Positions 40,561 through 50,139 are shown, counted from the stretch's first letter. The stretch is 64,000 nucleotides of DNA from DASUAS01 sp963809795 (GCA_963809795.1 CAWELN010000009.1:186001-250000); one strand, 5' to 3'. Numbers and translations are program-made. The notes: generated by a model from the sequence alone, not told the origin.

Positions 40561-41891
40561 CCGCCCCGCTCCCGGTGGTCGCGGTCGTCGGCCGTCCGAA
40601 CGTCGGCAAGTCGACCCTCGTGAACCGCTTCGTCGGCCGTCGCGACGCCATCGTCGAGGAGAAGCCGGGCGTCACCCGCGACCGCAAGATGCTCGAGGCC
40701 GACTGGAACGGCCGCTCGTTCACCGTGGTCGACACCGGCGGCTGGCTCATCCCGACCTCGGGGGACGGCTCCGCCCCGCTGGCCCGTCAGATCAGCGGCC
40801 AGGCCGAACGCGCCGTCGCCGACGCCGACGTCATCCTCATGGTCGTCGACGTCAACGTCGGCATCACCGAGGAGGACGCTCAGGTCGCCCACATCCTCCA
40901 GCGGACGCAGAAGCCCGTGCTCCTCGTCGCCAACAAGGTCGACGACGAACGCCGCGAACACGAGGCCTGGGCGCTGAGCCGACTCGGGTTGGGCACGCCG
41001 CACCCGGTGTCGGCCATCCACGGGCGGGGGAGCGGCGACCTGCTCGACGCCCTGGTCGACGTGTTGCCGGAGCCTCCGGAGGCGCCGGAGGCCGAGGACC
41101 CGGCCGACCAGCTGTTCTCGATCGCGATCGTCGGCCGGCCCAACGTCGGCAAGTCGACGCTGTTCAACCGGCTGGTCGGCGACGAGCGCTCGATCGTGCA
41201 CGACCTCCCCGGCACGACCCGCGACGCGGTCGACACCGTGGTCGAGACCGAGGACGGCCCGCTGCGCTTCGTCGACACGGCAGGCATGCGGCGGCGGAGC
41301 CGCATCGACGAGCCGACCGAGTACTTCTCGCTCGTCCGCGCGCTGCAGGCCGTCGACCGCGCCGACGCCGCGCTGCTCGTGATCGACGCCCACGAGGGCG
41401 TGAGCCACCAGGACCAGCGGCTCGCCGAGCGGGTCGACGCCGCCGGCACCGCGATCGTCATCGTCCTCAACAAGTGGGACCTGCTCGACGCTGAAGGGCG
41501 GGCCAAGGCCAAGATCGACGTCGCCGACCGGCTCGCGTTCCTCGCCTACGCGCCCGTGCTCACGGTGTCGGCGTTGACGGGCAAGATGATGCAGCGGGTG
41601 CTGCCCGCGTTGCGTGAGGCCGAGGAGGCGTACCACCGGCGCGTCCCGACCGCGGCGCTGAACCGCGTGATCCGCGACGCGCAAGCGGCCCACCCGCCGC
41701 CGGCCTTGAAGCGGCACCGCCCGCGGATCCTGTACGCGACCCAGGGCGCGAACGACCCGCCGACCTTCACCCTCTTCGTCACCCACGAGCTTCCGCCGAC
41801 GTACCTCCGCTACGTCGAGCGCAAGATCCGCGAGGCCTTCGACCTCGGCCCCACGCCGGTCAAGGTCCGCGTCCGCCGCCGCAACGGCTGA
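40557..41891 (+). CDS. der: Ribosome-assembly GTPase Der (EngA)
   Basis: Der helps assemble the 50S subunit. The 444-residue protein contains two GTPase domains, each with its own P-loop: VVGRPNVGKSTLVNRFVG (residues 8-25) and IVGRPNVGKSTLFNRLVG (about residue 196). DTGGW and DTAGM are the G3 motifs, and NKVD and NKWD the G4 motifs. A C-terminal KH-like domain ends the protein. The ATG overlaps the DUF512 stop (ATGA). Confidence 0.96.
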   Translation: MTAPLPVVAVVGRPNVGKSTLVNRFVGRRDAIVEEKPGVTRDRKMLEADWNGRSFTVVDTGGWLIPTSGDGSAPLARQISGQAERAVADADVILMVVDVNVGITEEDAQVAHILQRTQKPVLLVANKVDDERREHEAWALSRLGLGTPHPVSAIHGRGSGDLLDALVDVLPEPPEAPEAEDPADQLFSIAIVGRPNVGKSTLFNRLVGDERSIVHDLPGTTRDAVDTVVETEDGPLRFVDTAGMRRRSRIDEPTEYFSLVRALQAVDRADAALLVIDAHEGVSHQDQRLAERVDAAGTAIVIVLNKWDLLDAEGRAKAKIDVADRLAFLAYAPVLTVSALTGKMMQRVLPALREAEEAYHRRVPTAALNRVIRDAQAAHPPPALKRHRPRILYATQGANDPPTFTLFVTHELPPTYLRYVERKIREAFDLGPTPVKVRVRRRNG

Positions 41892-41933
41892 TCCGGGCGC
41901 CGCGACGGGATTACCGAATCTTGTCTCAATGAA

Positions 41934-41990
41934 TCGGCTGTGACTGCCGAGACTCGTCAGGGCGTGGGAAAGGCCTGACGTCGGACGAGA
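41934..41990 (+). promoter_or_regulatory. Structured leader before the tadE-like gene
   Basis: Two adjacent hairpins are visible: TCGGC...GCCGA (41934-41950) and CGTCAGG (41955-41961) with CCTGACG (41974-41980). CTCGTC at 41953-41958 can instead pair with GACGAG at 41984-41989, so the second hairpin has an alternative pairing. No known riboswitch consensus fits. Confidence 0.35.
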
Positions 41991-41996
41991 GAGCCA

Positions 41997-42578
41997 ATGT
42001 TTCGTATCGGCAATGCCAGACGGGCGAGCGGAGAACGCGGGGCGGCCCTGGTCGAGACGGCGATCCTGATCCCCGTCGTCCTCATGATCACGTTCGGCCT
42101 GATCGAATTCTCGTCGGCGTACCAATCGTCGTCGACTGCGACGGCCGCGTCCCGTAGCGCGGCCCGAACGGCATCCGCGGAGGCGTTGCTTCCTACCTTC
42201 GCGACCGACGCGGCCGCAGCAGCCGCGACCGCGTTGAAGCAGGTACCCGCGGACGAGCCGGTCGAGATGTGGATCTACCGCGCCAATGACAAGGGATACC
42301 CAGGGGCGGACGGTTTGACCGGCTTCAGCACGTGCACGACCAAGTGCATCAAGTACAACTGGCTTTCGGCGACGCGGGCGTTCGATACCGCGAACCCTGC
42401 CGGCGGTGGTTGGCCCTACACCCAGCAGAACGCCTGCAACTCGGCGATGTGGGACTCCGTCGGCGTGTACATCAAGTTGAACCACAAGTTCCTGACCAGG
42501 CTCTTCGGGGCCAACATCACCCTGTCCGACCACGCGGTGTTCCGGCTCGAGCCCGCCCCGACCCAGCTGTGCCCGTAG
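41997..42578 (+). CDS. TadE-like pilus-assembly / pseudopilin protein
   Basis: The 193-residue protein starts with a short basic leader and RGAALVETAILIPVVLMITFGLIEFSSAY (residues about 14-42), which is the TadE hydrophobic helix with the conserved Glu. The remaining extracytoplasmic part has two Cys pairs (TCTTKC, ACNSAMW...LCP) that may form disulfides. Such proteins are minor components of Flp/Tad pili. No tadA, tadB, tadC or Flp pilin gene lies nearby, so the rest of the machine must be elsewhere. It is six bases from the TadG-like gene. Confidence 0.78.
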   Translation: MFRIGNARRASGERGAALVETAILIPVVLMITFGLIEFSSAYQSSSTATAASRSAARTASAEALLPTFATDAAAAAATALKQVPADEPVEMWIYRANDKGYPGADGLTGFSTCTTKCIKYNWLSATRAFDTANPAGGGWPYTQQNACNSAMWDSVGVYIKLNHKFLTRLFGANITLSDHAVFRLEPAPTQLCP

Positions 42579-42583
42579 CGGTC

Positions 42584-44390
42584 ATGAACTCATTCGTGGA
42601 CCGGGTCCGTCGAGGCGAACCGCGCGAGCAGGGCTTCTTCATGGTGTGGTTCGCGCTGACGTTCGTCGCGCTGACCGCCTTCGCGGGGCTGGCGATCGAG
42701 TACAACCGCTGGCAGCAGATCGCGACACGCGCGCAGAAGGCCGCCGATGCCGCCGCGCTCGCCGGCGCGGTGTTCATGCCCGAGAACGCAGGCAACAAGG
42801 CGTACACGACCGCGCAGACGGTCGCCACCGAGAACGGCTTCACCAACGGGAGCGGTGGGGTCACGGTCACCACCGCCCCCGGCCTGCTTCCCAACCAGCT
42901 CAAGGTCACGGTCGCGATCAACACCAAGAATCCTTGGGGCGCGATCGTCAACTACAACAACACGACGATCGTGCGCAGCGCGGTGGCCGAGTACCAGCTG
43001 CCGCAGAACCTGGGGAGCCCGCAGAACTCCTACGGGAACGACCCGGAGTCGGCCGCCGCCCAACCGCAGTTGTGGGGCAACGTGTTCGGCCCGTCGTCGA
43101 ACAAGGACAAGGGCGACGCGATCCAGTCGGTGGGGGCGACGGCCAATACGACGCTCTGCAACGCCGACAACTGCAACGGTCCGGCCGCGGCACCCGTCAG
43201 TGGCCAGAACCGTGACTACGACGCCAACGGCTACTTCTACGGCATCGACGTGCCGACCGGGATGACCGGGGCCTTGAACGTGCAGGTGTACGACCCCGGG
43301 TTCGTCCACGTCGGCGACAACTGTGGTGGCAGCGACGCGAACGCGAACAACAGCCTCAACAACGCGGCGACGCTCACCGCGGCGCAGATCCCGGGTTACG
43401 CCACGATGTCCCCGACGATCACACCGGCGGTGCGCTACGCCTCGGCGGCCTCCAGTGCGTTCTGCAACGGCGACAACTACTACGGCGACGGCAGCAACAC
43501 CGCCAACCCGTGGACCACGTGGACGCTGCGGGCCCCCGACGTCTCGACCTGGGATCCGACCAACAACCCGATCGTCTGCCAGGCCGAGTTCCCCGGCGTC
43601 TACCCCGAGACCACGAACGGGCAGCCCAACGGCACCATCGACGCCAACGCCTTGAAGACGCTGTTGCAGCAGTCGACCAACTACCCCGGCACGAATCCGG
43701 CCCGCACCTTTGCCTCGTTCTTCCGCCAGTGGGTGTCGATCTGCAGTGTCAACAGCCCGGTGCAGGGCACCTACTTCCTCCAGGTGCAGACGGGGAAGAA
43801 GATCGACGGCACCGCGGCGCCCAATGGCGGGGGCTCGAACCGGTTCTCGATCCGCGTGGGCGCGGGCTCGAACTTCTCGACCACCAACGGGCTCCACGTG
43901 TACGGCAACCAGAAGATGGGTGCCTACGCGAACGCCACCGGCGCGAACACGCAGTTCTTCCTCACCCGGGTGTTGCCGGGCGAGGCGGGCAAGACGCTGG
44001 TGCTGAACTTCTACGACACCGGCGACGCTTCGCAACCCGGGACGCTGGCCGTGCTCCCGCCCTCGGACTCGAACGTGACCGGCGGGGTGTTCGCGAACTG
44101 CCTGTTCACCCAACCCCCGGGCAACGCCAGCGGCCCGCCGTGGGGCACCTTCAGCAGCACCGGCTCCGGGTGCAAGATCACCGGCGTGTCGAACTCCGGG
44201 ACGCCGAACTACAACGGCCAGTGGGTCACCTGGGAGATCCCGATCCCGGGGACCTACACGTGCAACTCCGCCGATCCGCTCGGCTGCTGGACGAAGTTGC
44301 AGTTCGTCTATCCCGGCGGGCACCAACGTCAGCGACACGACGACCTGGAGTGCCTACATCCTCGGGGAGCCCGTGCGCCTCATCCAGTAG
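42584..44390 (+). CDS. TadG-like secreted protein (one-base frameshift at the C-terminus)
   Basis: The protein starts with a cytoplasmic basic segment, then FFMVWFALTFVALTAFAGLAIEYNRW and ATRAQKAADAAALAGAVF. These match the N-terminal Tad_like/DUF2134 helix and the ADAAALAG motif. A large Asn/Gly/Thr-rich extracytoplasmic domain of about 500 residues follows, less GC-biased and less charged than the neighbours. Near 44320 the frame ends abnormally. Removing one base gives GGTNVSDTTTWSAYILGEPVRLIQ and a TAG at 44388-44390, a C-terminus typical for this type, with 601 residues. Left uncorrected, the frame would read to 44461 with no sensible sequence. It probably acts at the cell surface with the TadE-like protein. 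Confidence 0.78.
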
Positions 44391-44412
44391 TCGCGTGGTC
44401 CAATAGGGGTCG

Positions 44413-44664
44413 ATGCCCTGGTGTGACGTCTGCGACCGGTTCCTCTCGCCGTCGACGGTGAAGGTCGACGGGACCTGCCCGTCCTGCGGCCGGGTCGTCG
44501 ACGCCGGCCACGCCCACACCCCGGCACCCGCGCCGGAGCGGGCGCCCGACGACGACGAGGACCTCCCGCCGATCCCGTGGCACCTGTGGCTGCTCGCGGC
44601 GGCGCTGGCCGTCTACCTCGGCTACCGGGCGATGCAGGGCATCGAGTGGATCTTCGGCCACTGA
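44413..44664 (+). CDS. Small zinc-ribbon membrane protein
   Basis: The 83-residue protein has an N-terminal C4 zinc ribbon (CDVC at residues 4-7, CPSC about residues 22-25). An acidic Pro/Ala-rich linker and one transmembrane helix near residues 55-75 (WLLAAALAVYLGYRAM) follow. Function is unknown. It lies 22 bases after the TadG-like gene on the same strand. Confidence 0.7.
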   Translation: MPWCDVCDRFLSPSTVKVDGTCPSCGRVVDAGHAHTPAPAPERAPDDDEDLPPIPWHLWLLAAALAVYLGYRAMQGIEWIFGH

Positions 44665-44741
44665 GCCGACACCCACCTCCAAGCGCTCGGAGCGGCGCGA
44701 AGGCCTCCGTCTACACTGCCGTCCGCGGCTCAGGCCGTGTA

Positions 44742-44816
44742 CGGGCTGTGGCGCAGCTTGGTTAGCGCGTTGGTCTGGGGGACCAAAGGTCCCGGGTTCA
44801 AATCCCGGCAGCCCGA
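44742..44816 (+). tRNA. tRNA-Pro (anticodon GGG)
   Basis: A complete cloverleaf is visible: acceptor CGGGCTG/CAGCCCG, D-stem GCGC/GCGC, anticodon stem TTGGT/ACCAA with loop CTGGGGG, and T-arm CCGGG TTCAAAT CCCGG. The discriminator is A. C1-G72 and G35-G36 are proline identity features. The CCA end is not encoded. A TACACT -10-like box lies about 25 bases upstream. Confidence 0.95.
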
Positions 44817-44971
44817 CGGAGAACACGCAGGTCAGGGCGACTCGAACGCGGACGGAACCCAGCCTCCTGCCATTGCCGGGACGCGGCCTGGTCCGACACG
44901 CCCTCGAGTCGCTCGTACCACGGCAGCGACGCCGCCGAGCTGCACCACATCACGACCTTGTCACCGGAGAG

Positions 44972-45808
44972 TCAGACGACGGTTTCCTCACCGGCCACAG
45001 CGGTGCGGTGCATCAGGCGACGCGACGAGAGTTCGTAGGGTCGCGCCCGATGCAGCATCCCGGTGTTGTCCCACACAACCAGGTCGCCAAGACGCCAGTG
45101 GTGGCTGAGCACGAAGCGAGGCTGGGTCGACCACTCGAGCAGCCGCTCGAGCAGACCGCAGCTCTTCTCGGACGACCAGCCGACGACCCGACCTGCCGTT
45201 GAACCGAGGAGCATGGACTTGCGGCCGCTGCGGCGCGACCACACGAGGGGTCGCACCTTCTGCGGTGTGTTCTCGAACACCTCGCGGGCCTTGTCGGAGA
45301 GCCCCGGGATCTCGCGGTGTGACGCGTTGGCATATCCGTACTCGACGAGCAGGCCATCGAGCTCAGCCTTGTCACCGTCCGGGAGCGCAGCGTACGCGGC
45401 GTAGGTGTTCGCGAACTCGGTGTCGCCACTGCCGTCCTTCGAGACCTCCCGACACGTCAACAACGTCGCCTTGTGCGGGAATTCCGAGGTCGTGCCGTCG
45501 ATATGCCACGCGAACGTGCCGGGCTGGACCGCGGCCGCGGTGCTCAGGTCCGGGTCGAGGCTGACGATCGAGATCTCCGGGTGTCCCGAGTCTTCGCTGT
45601 TGGGCCGCTCGTGAACGGTCCCGAGCAGGCGACTCACGGCAACGAGGTCGTCGTCGGCGATGTTCGCGTCCCGGTACACGACCACGCCGTGCTGGTCGAG
45701 CAAGGCCTGGCACTGCTCGGCGACGCTCGGGGCGACGAACGCATGGCCATGCAAGCCCGTGATCTCGACACCGATCTCGGGCTCGAGGCGAGTGACGGTC
45801 ACGCTCAC
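44972..45808 (-). CDS. TauD/TfdA-family Fe(II)/2-oxoglutarate dioxygenase
   Basis: The enzyme class hydroxylates a substrate, often a sulfonate, phenoxyacid or carnitine-like compound, using oxygen and 2-oxoglutarate. The 278-residue protein has the HxD iron ligands in AWHIDG (H102, D104), the distal His in GMLHRARP (about 253) and the 2-oxoglutarate Arg in RRLMHRTAV (about 268). GTG 45808 is chosen because GGAG lies five bases upstream; the very long frame extending to 48190 runs antisense to other genes. The substrate cannot be assigned. Confidence 0.85.
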   Translation of the reverse strand: MSVTVTRLEPEIGVEITGLHGHAFVAPSVAEQCQALLDQHGVVVYRDANIADDDLVAVSRLLGTVHERPNSEDSGHPEISIVSLDPDLSTAAAVQPGTFAWHIDGTTSEFPHKATLLTCREVSKDGSGDTEFANTYAAYAALPDGDKAELDGLLVEYGYANASHREIPGLSDKAREVFENTPQKVRPLVWSRRSGRKSMLLGSTAGRVVGWSSEKSCGLLERLLEWSTQPRFVLSHHWRLGDLVVWDNTGMLHRARPYELSSRRLMHRTAVAGEETVV

Positions 45809-46024
45809 AGCGACTCCTTCCGAGTGGAACCCCGGAGGCGACGGTCCGTGGGGATATCCATGGGGCAAACCTATTCGAGCCATCGGTGCGACGCCGCCGG
45901 ACGGATGACGCTGGCCGCGGAGAACCAGGTTGTTGACAGCATCGGTTTGGCCGCACTGGAGTTGGGCGCGATCCGGACGACAATCTGCTGGAATTGACGA
46001 TCTCCCCATGAGGAGGCGAGACGC
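45809..46024. other. Divergent intergenic region (dioxygenase / monooxygenase)
   Basis: This 216-base gap lies between divergent starts. It holds AGGAGG at 46011-46016, the ribosome binding site of the monooxygenase, and a TTGACA at 45934-45939 without a good -10 partner. I see no clear operator dyad. Confidence 0.4.
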
Positions 46025-47518
46025 GTGAGACCCGGTCCCGAGGAGCTGTTCGGCCCGGCGGGGACGCCGCGGGTCGTGGTGGTGGGAGCCGGGTTCGGTG
46101 GGATCGCCGCCGGTGTGAAGATGAAGCGCGCGGGGATCCACACCTTCACGATCTACGAGTCGTCGCTCGGGGTCGGGGGGACGTGGTGGGACAACACCTA
46201 CCCGGGTGCCGAGGTCGACGTCGGCTCGCATCTGTACTCGTACTCGTTCAAGACCCACAACTGGACCCGCACTCACGCCCAGCAGGCCGAGCTGCAGAAG
46301 TACCTCGAGGAGACCGTCGACGAGTACGGGCTGCGTCCGCACCTGCGCCTCGGGGTGGCGGTCGACTCGGCGGCGTGGGACGACGACCGTCACGTCTGGA
46401 CCGTGCGTCTCGACGACGGCACCACCGACGAATGCCACGTGCTCATCAGCGGTGTGGGGTTCCTGAACGTTCCCCGTTATCCCGACTGGCCCGGGCTCGA
46501 CAACTTCGAGGGCCCCAAGTTCCATACGGCGCGTTGGGAGCACCACCACGACCTCACTGACAAGGTCGTCGCCGTGGTGGGCACGGGCTCGACGGCGACG
46601 CAGGTCGTCCCGGCCATCCAGCCCGTCGTGCGCCACCTGTACGCGTTCCAGCGCGAGCCGGGTTGGGTCCTGCCCAAGGGTGAGCGCGACTTCACCGACG
46701 AGGAGCGCAAGACGTTCGCGAACCCGTGGCCGCGCAAGCGGGAGCGACTCCGGCAGCTGTGGGTGATGGAGCGGAACATCTGGGGCGGGAACCTCTTCCG
46801 AGTCGGTGCGAAGGCGAACGTCGAGCGCCGCCAGATGTGCCTCGACTACATCGACCGGACCTTCGCGGACCGCCCCGATCTGAGGGAGGCCGTCACGCCG
46901 ACGTATCCCTACCCGGGCAAGCGGCCGATCTTCGCCACCGGGTTCTACCCCGCGCTCATGGAGCCGAACGTCGAGCTGGTCCCCAAGGCGGTCGCGTCCT
47001 TGACCCGCACCGGGATCGTCGACGCCGACGGCGTCGAGCGCGAAATCGACGTGCTCGTGATGGCCACGGGTTTCCAGCCAGCCGACTACCTGGCCCGTCT
47101 GCAGGTGGTCGGCCGCACCGGCAAGACGCTCCAGGAGTACTGGGCCGGCGAGCCAAATGCCTTCCTCGGCATCACGGTCCCCGAGTTTCCCAACTTCTTC
47201 ATGCTCTATGGGCCGGGAACCAACGGCGGCGACATCGTGACGATGCTCGAGGGCCAAGCGGAGTACGCCGTGCGCGCCCTGAGGCGCATGAAGCGCGAGC
47301 GCGTCACGGCCGTCGAGGTCCGGCCCAGCTTCGCTGCCCGGTGGGACCGGTGGCTCCAGTCGCAGATGAAGGGCATGTCGTGGACCGTGAGCAACAACTA
47401 CTTCAAGGCGCCGAGCGGCAAGATCGTCACGCAGTGGCCGCTCAGCTGCTCGGTGTACCGAGTGCTCCTGAAGCTGTTCGGCCGCGTGAGCGAGACGACC
47501 CGCCGGCGCATGGTCTGA
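46025..47518 (+). CDS. Flavin-containing monooxygenase, Baeyer-Villiger type
   Basis: The 497-residue protein uses FAD and NADPH to insert oxygen into ketones or to hydroxylate. The FAD site is VVVVGAGFGGIAAGVKMKRAG (about residues 18-38) with GVGGTWWDNTYPGAEVDVGS. The NADPH site is VVAVVGTGSTATQ (about residue 182). The Baeyer-Villiger fingerprint FxGxxxHTxxW appears as FEGPKFHTARWE, with Glu where Pro or Asp is usual. GTG 46025 follows AGGAGG at eight bases. It is followed after 45 bases by an SDR gene that could supply the ketone by oxidising an alcohol. Confidence 0.87.
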   Translation: MRPGPEELFGPAGTPRVVVVGAGFGGIAAGVKMKRAGIHTFTIYESSLGVGGTWWDNTYPGAEVDVGSHLYSYSFKTHNWTRTHAQQAELQKYLEETVDEYGLRPHLRLGVAVDSAAWDDDRHVWTVRLDDGTTDECHVLISGVGFLNVPRYPDWPGLDNFEGPKFHTARWEHHHDLTDKVVAVVGTGSTATQVVPAIQPVVRHLYAFQREPGWVLPKGERDFTDEERKTFANPWPRKRERLRQLWVMERNIWGGNLFRVGAKANVERRQMCLDYIDRTFADRPDLREAVTPTYPYPGKRPIFATGFYPALMEPNVELVPKAVASLTRTGIVDADGVEREIDVLVMATGFQPADYLARLQVVGRTGKTLQEYWAGEPNAFLGITVPEFPNFFMLYGPGTNGGDIVTMLEGQAEYAVRALRRMKRERVTAVEVRPSFAARWDRWLQSQMKGMSWTVSNNYFKAPSGKIVTQWPLSCSVYRVLLKLFGRVSETTRRRMV

Positions 47519-47563
47519 AGCTGCCCCTAGGAGCCGGATCACGATCGAAGGGATGAGTTGACC

Positions 47564-48358
47564 ATGGCCAAGGAGCTCGCGGGCAAGGTCGCGATCGTCA
47601 CGGGAGGCGCCAGCGGGATCGGCCGGGCCACGACCGAGCTGTTCGTGGAGGAAGGCGCGCAGGTCGTCATCGCCGATGTGAATCCCGAGCTCGGCGAGGA
47701 GGTGGCGGCGGCACTCGGCGCGGCGGCCACGTTCAAGCGCACCGACGTCGCCCAGGCCGACGAGGTCCAGGAGCTCGTCGATTTCGCGGTCGGGCACTTC
47801 GGCGGGCTCCACGTGATGTTCAACAACGCCGGGATCGGCAGCGCGTTCGACCGCTTCCTCGAGTACGACTTCGCAGACTACGAGCGCGTGATGGCAGTGA
47901 ATCTGTACGGCGTCATGATCGGCAGCCAGCGCGCGGCGCGGCACATGGCGGCGCACGGCGGCGGCTCCATCGTCAACACGACGTCGATCGCCGCTCTCTC
48001 CGGCGGCGCCGCACCGATCACCTATCGTGCCTCGAAGGCCGCCGTCATCCAGTTCAGCCGCTCGATTGCGATCGACCTGGCGGAGCACGAGATCCGTGTC
48101 AACTGCATCGCACCCGGCCATATCGCGACCGCGATCACGAGCTACGACATGGGTTCGGTCATCCGGCTCACGCAGCCGCTCCAGCGCCACGGCTCACCGG
48201 AGGACGTCGCGAACGCGGTGCTCTACCTCGCGAGCGAGCGGTCGGCGCAAGTGACCGGGATCGTGATCCCGGTCGACGGGGGGACCGTCGCCGGTCCGCC
48301 GCCGAACGCGATGCGAGAGATCATGGCGCGAGGGAGAGGAGCAGCCGATCCCCGCTGA
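47564..48358 (+). CDS. Short-chain dehydrogenase/reductase
   Basis: The 264-residue protein is a classical SDR with the cofactor site VTGGASGIGRATTELF (TGxxxGxG), NNAGIGS, the catalytic Ser in NTTSIAALSG, and Tyr/Lys in YRASKAA. The C-terminus has PVDGGTVAG. An Asp after the second strand (VIADVNPEL) suggests NAD(H) preference. It probably oxidises an alcohol for the neighbouring monooxygenase. ATG 47564 is used in preference to the in-frame TTG two codons earlier. Confidence 0.87.
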   Translation: MAKELAGKVAIVTGGASGIGRATTELFVEEGAQVVIADVNPELGEEVAAALGAAATFKRTDVAQADEVQELVDFAVGHFGGLHVMFNNAGIGSAFDRFLEYDFADYERVMAVNLYGVMIGSQRAARHMAAHGGGSIVNTTSIAALSGGAAPITYRASKAAVIQFSRSIAIDLAEHEIRVNCIAPGHIATAITSYDMGSVIRLTQPLQRHGSPEDVANAVLYLASERSAQVTGIVIPVDGGTVAGPPPNAMREIMARGRGAADPR

Positions 48359-48377
48359 CACCGGTCCCGCACGCGCG

Positions 48378-48824
48378 TCAGAAGCCGCTGTCGACCAGGA
48401 GATGGCGCTCGCTCCAGAGGAAACGGATCTCGCGGTCACAGATCCGCCACGAGCCGGTGCGCCGGTCGTAGCGATCCACGTACCGGATCACGTTGACGAA
48501 CGCCGCCACGTCGTCAGGGTCCGTACTCAGGTGCCGGGCTGCACAGAGGAGCGTTCCCGTGGCGGTGGCTCCGTCCACGTCGACGAGGTGGTTCGTCATC
48601 TGGTGGGCGGTGCGCCCGAACATCTGGCGCATCGTGTCGGGGACAGAGGCCAGTTGCTCGTGACCGACGAGTTCGGCGAACGGCTCCTCGGCATCTGCCT
48701 GGTAGCTGCGCAGCCGCGCATCCGGGTCGAACACATCGAGGAAGGCGTCGACATCGCAGGCATCGACCGCCGCTGCGTAACGGTAGGCGAGCTGGTTGAG
48801 CTGGACGACGTCGGAATCAGCCAT
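48378..48824 (-). CDS. SnoaL-like / NTF2-fold protein
   Basis: The 148-residue protein has the NTF2 cone fold pattern: LAYRYAAAVDACDVDAFLDVFDPDARLRSY, then HQMTNHLVDVDGATATGTLLCAARHL, then YVDRYDRRTGSWRICDREIRFLW. This is typical of the SnoaL_4 branch, which includes ring dehydratases and small-molecule isomerases. It converges on the SDR gene. Its substrate is unknown. Confidence 0.8.
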   Translation of the reverse strand: MADSDVVQLNQLAYRYAAAVDACDVDAFLDVFDPDARLRSYQADAEEPFAELVGHEQLASVPDTMRQMFGRTAHQMTNHLVDVDGATATGTLLCAARHLSTDPDDVAAFVNVIRYVDRYDRRTGSWRICDREIRFLWSERHLLVDSGF

Positions 48825-48899
48825 GCGCCACCATCTTGACACCTCCCCGCCGAATCGTCCGCTGCCACTGACCCAAGGCGGCCTCGCGAGCTACGGTGA

Positions 48900-49460
48900 C
48901 TCGTCGCGACGATCGACGCGCTGTCGCGCGGTCGGGTGATCCTCGGTGTCGGCGCCGGTTGGTTGCCGGAGGAGTTCGCTGCGGTTGAGGTTGACTTCGC
49001 GACGCGGGCGAGCACCACCGATGCGTACCTCCGATGTCTCCTCCGCGCGTTCGAGGACGGCGTCGTCGACGGGATGACCGTGCTGCCGACAACGGTGCAA
49101 CGACCGCACCCGCCGATCTGGGTCGGCGGGAACGGCCCGAAGGCCATGCGCCGCGCGGTCGAGTTGGCCGACGGCTGGGACGCGCCGTATGCGGACCCCG
49201 GGCAGCTCGGCCCGTCAATCGCCACGCTGCAGAGCCTCTGTAACGAGGTGGACCGCGATCCGACGACGCTCGGGCTGTCGGTGCGCGGGATCATGTTCGA
49301 TGTTGTCGACGCCGATCTGCTCGCGAACTACGAGCACCTCGGGGTGACCGAGATTGGGGTGATGTTGCCGGTGGGCGACCCACCGCGCGCGTTCGACGCG
49401 CTGGCCGAGCTGGCGACCGTCGACGGAACAACGAGGGATTCTGGTAGACCGCCGTCATGA
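48900..49460 (+). pseudogene. 5'-truncated F420-dependent LLM-class oxidoreductase
   Basis: The frame opens after a TGA at 48897-48899 and immediately reads VATIDALSRGRVILGVGAGWLPEEF, which is normally near residue 80-105 of LLM-class proteins. The first third of the enzyme is therefore missing. The rest (PHPPIWVGGNGPKAMRRAVELADGW, LGVTEIGVMLPV) is well kept, about 186 residues. The nearest usual start is GTG 48936. The stop overlaps the ATG of the CMD gene (ATGA). Only about 75 bases separate it from the SnoaL gene start, so the missing part is not nearby. Confidence 0.8.
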
Positions 49461-49837
49461 CCGACGACACACCGGTGGACCTCCCGACCGACCGACACGA
49501 GCGTGCCGATGTCATGTTCCAGCGGGTGATGGGCACGGCCCCGCGGGTCCAGAGGGGAGAGTCCCTGACCCATGACCATGTGTTCGGCGACCTCTGGTCG
49601 CGGCCGAACCTCGACATCCGTACTCGGCGCGTCGTGTCGATGGTCTGCGCCGCGATGGTCGGCGCCGACCTGCCGTTGCGGAGCCATCTGGCCGCCGCCC
49701 TGCGTACCGGCGACATGACGATCGACGAGCTCCGCGAGGTCGGTCTCCAACTGGGCCACTACGGCGGCCTTCCGCTCGGTGTCAACTTCGCGATTGCCCT
49801 GCAAGCCGTCGAAGCCAGCTTCGAGCAGCCTGGCTGA
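49457..49837 (+). CDS. Carboxymuconolactone decarboxylase family protein
   Basis: The 126-residue protein has the CMD/AhpD helical pattern: LWSRPNLDIRTRRVVSMVCAAMVGADLPLRSHLAAALRTG, then TIDELREVGLQLGHYGGLPLGVNFA. It lacks the CxxC of AhpD, so it is closer to the gamma-carboxymuconolactone decarboxylase-like branch. A role in aromatic or terpenoid breakdown fits the region. It is coupled to the truncated F420 gene by an ATGA overlap. Confidence 0.85.
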   Translation: MTDDTPVDLPTDRHERADVMFQRVMGTAPRVQRGESLTHDHVFGDLWSRPNLDIRTRRVVSMVCAAMVGADLPLRSHLAAALRTGDMTIDELREVGLQLGHYGGLPLGVNFAIALQAVEASFEQPG

Positions 49838-49878
49838 GCCGTCTTTTGGCTCGTACCGACGCTTCTCCCCCGAAGCCG

Positions 49879-50139
49879 TCAGAGATTCCAGACGCGGGCC
49901 GCGTTTCCGCGACAGACGAGGTCGCGGTCCTCGTCGGAGACGCCGGCGAAAACGCGTTCGACGGTCGCCTGTGAGTTGGGCCAACTGCCGATCGGGTGCG
50001 GGTAGTCCGACGACCACATGACGTTGTGGACACCGAGGGTCTCGTGGGCGTGGCGGATCACGTTCGGCTCGTCGATGAAGGTCAGATGGACGTTCCGGTG
50101 GAAGTAGTCACTCGGGGCGTGCTTCAGCCCTGGGAAGCT
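49879..50139 (-). pseudogene. C-terminal fragment of an amidohydrolase-2 (ACMSD-like) protein
   Basis: About 86 residues from around GLKHAPSDYFHRNVHLTF to the stop match the C-terminus of metal-dependent TIM-barrel amidohydrolases, with VMWSSDYPHPIGSWPNS carrying the last metal Asp. The upstream part of the same frame is antisense to the alpha/beta hydrolase gene and has no amidohydrolase motifs, so the N-terminal two thirds are missing. It is a remnant, without an obvious start codon. Confidence 0.75.

Noticed and set aside
41934..41990. Cyclic-di-GMP riboswitch upstream of the TadE-like gene
   Set aside because: The conserved GEMM sequences are absent; only simple hairpins are seen.
45809..48190. 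N-terminal extension of the TauD frame up to 48190
   Set aside because: The extension is antisense to the monooxygenase and SDR genes, and a good ribosome binding site supports the start at 45808.
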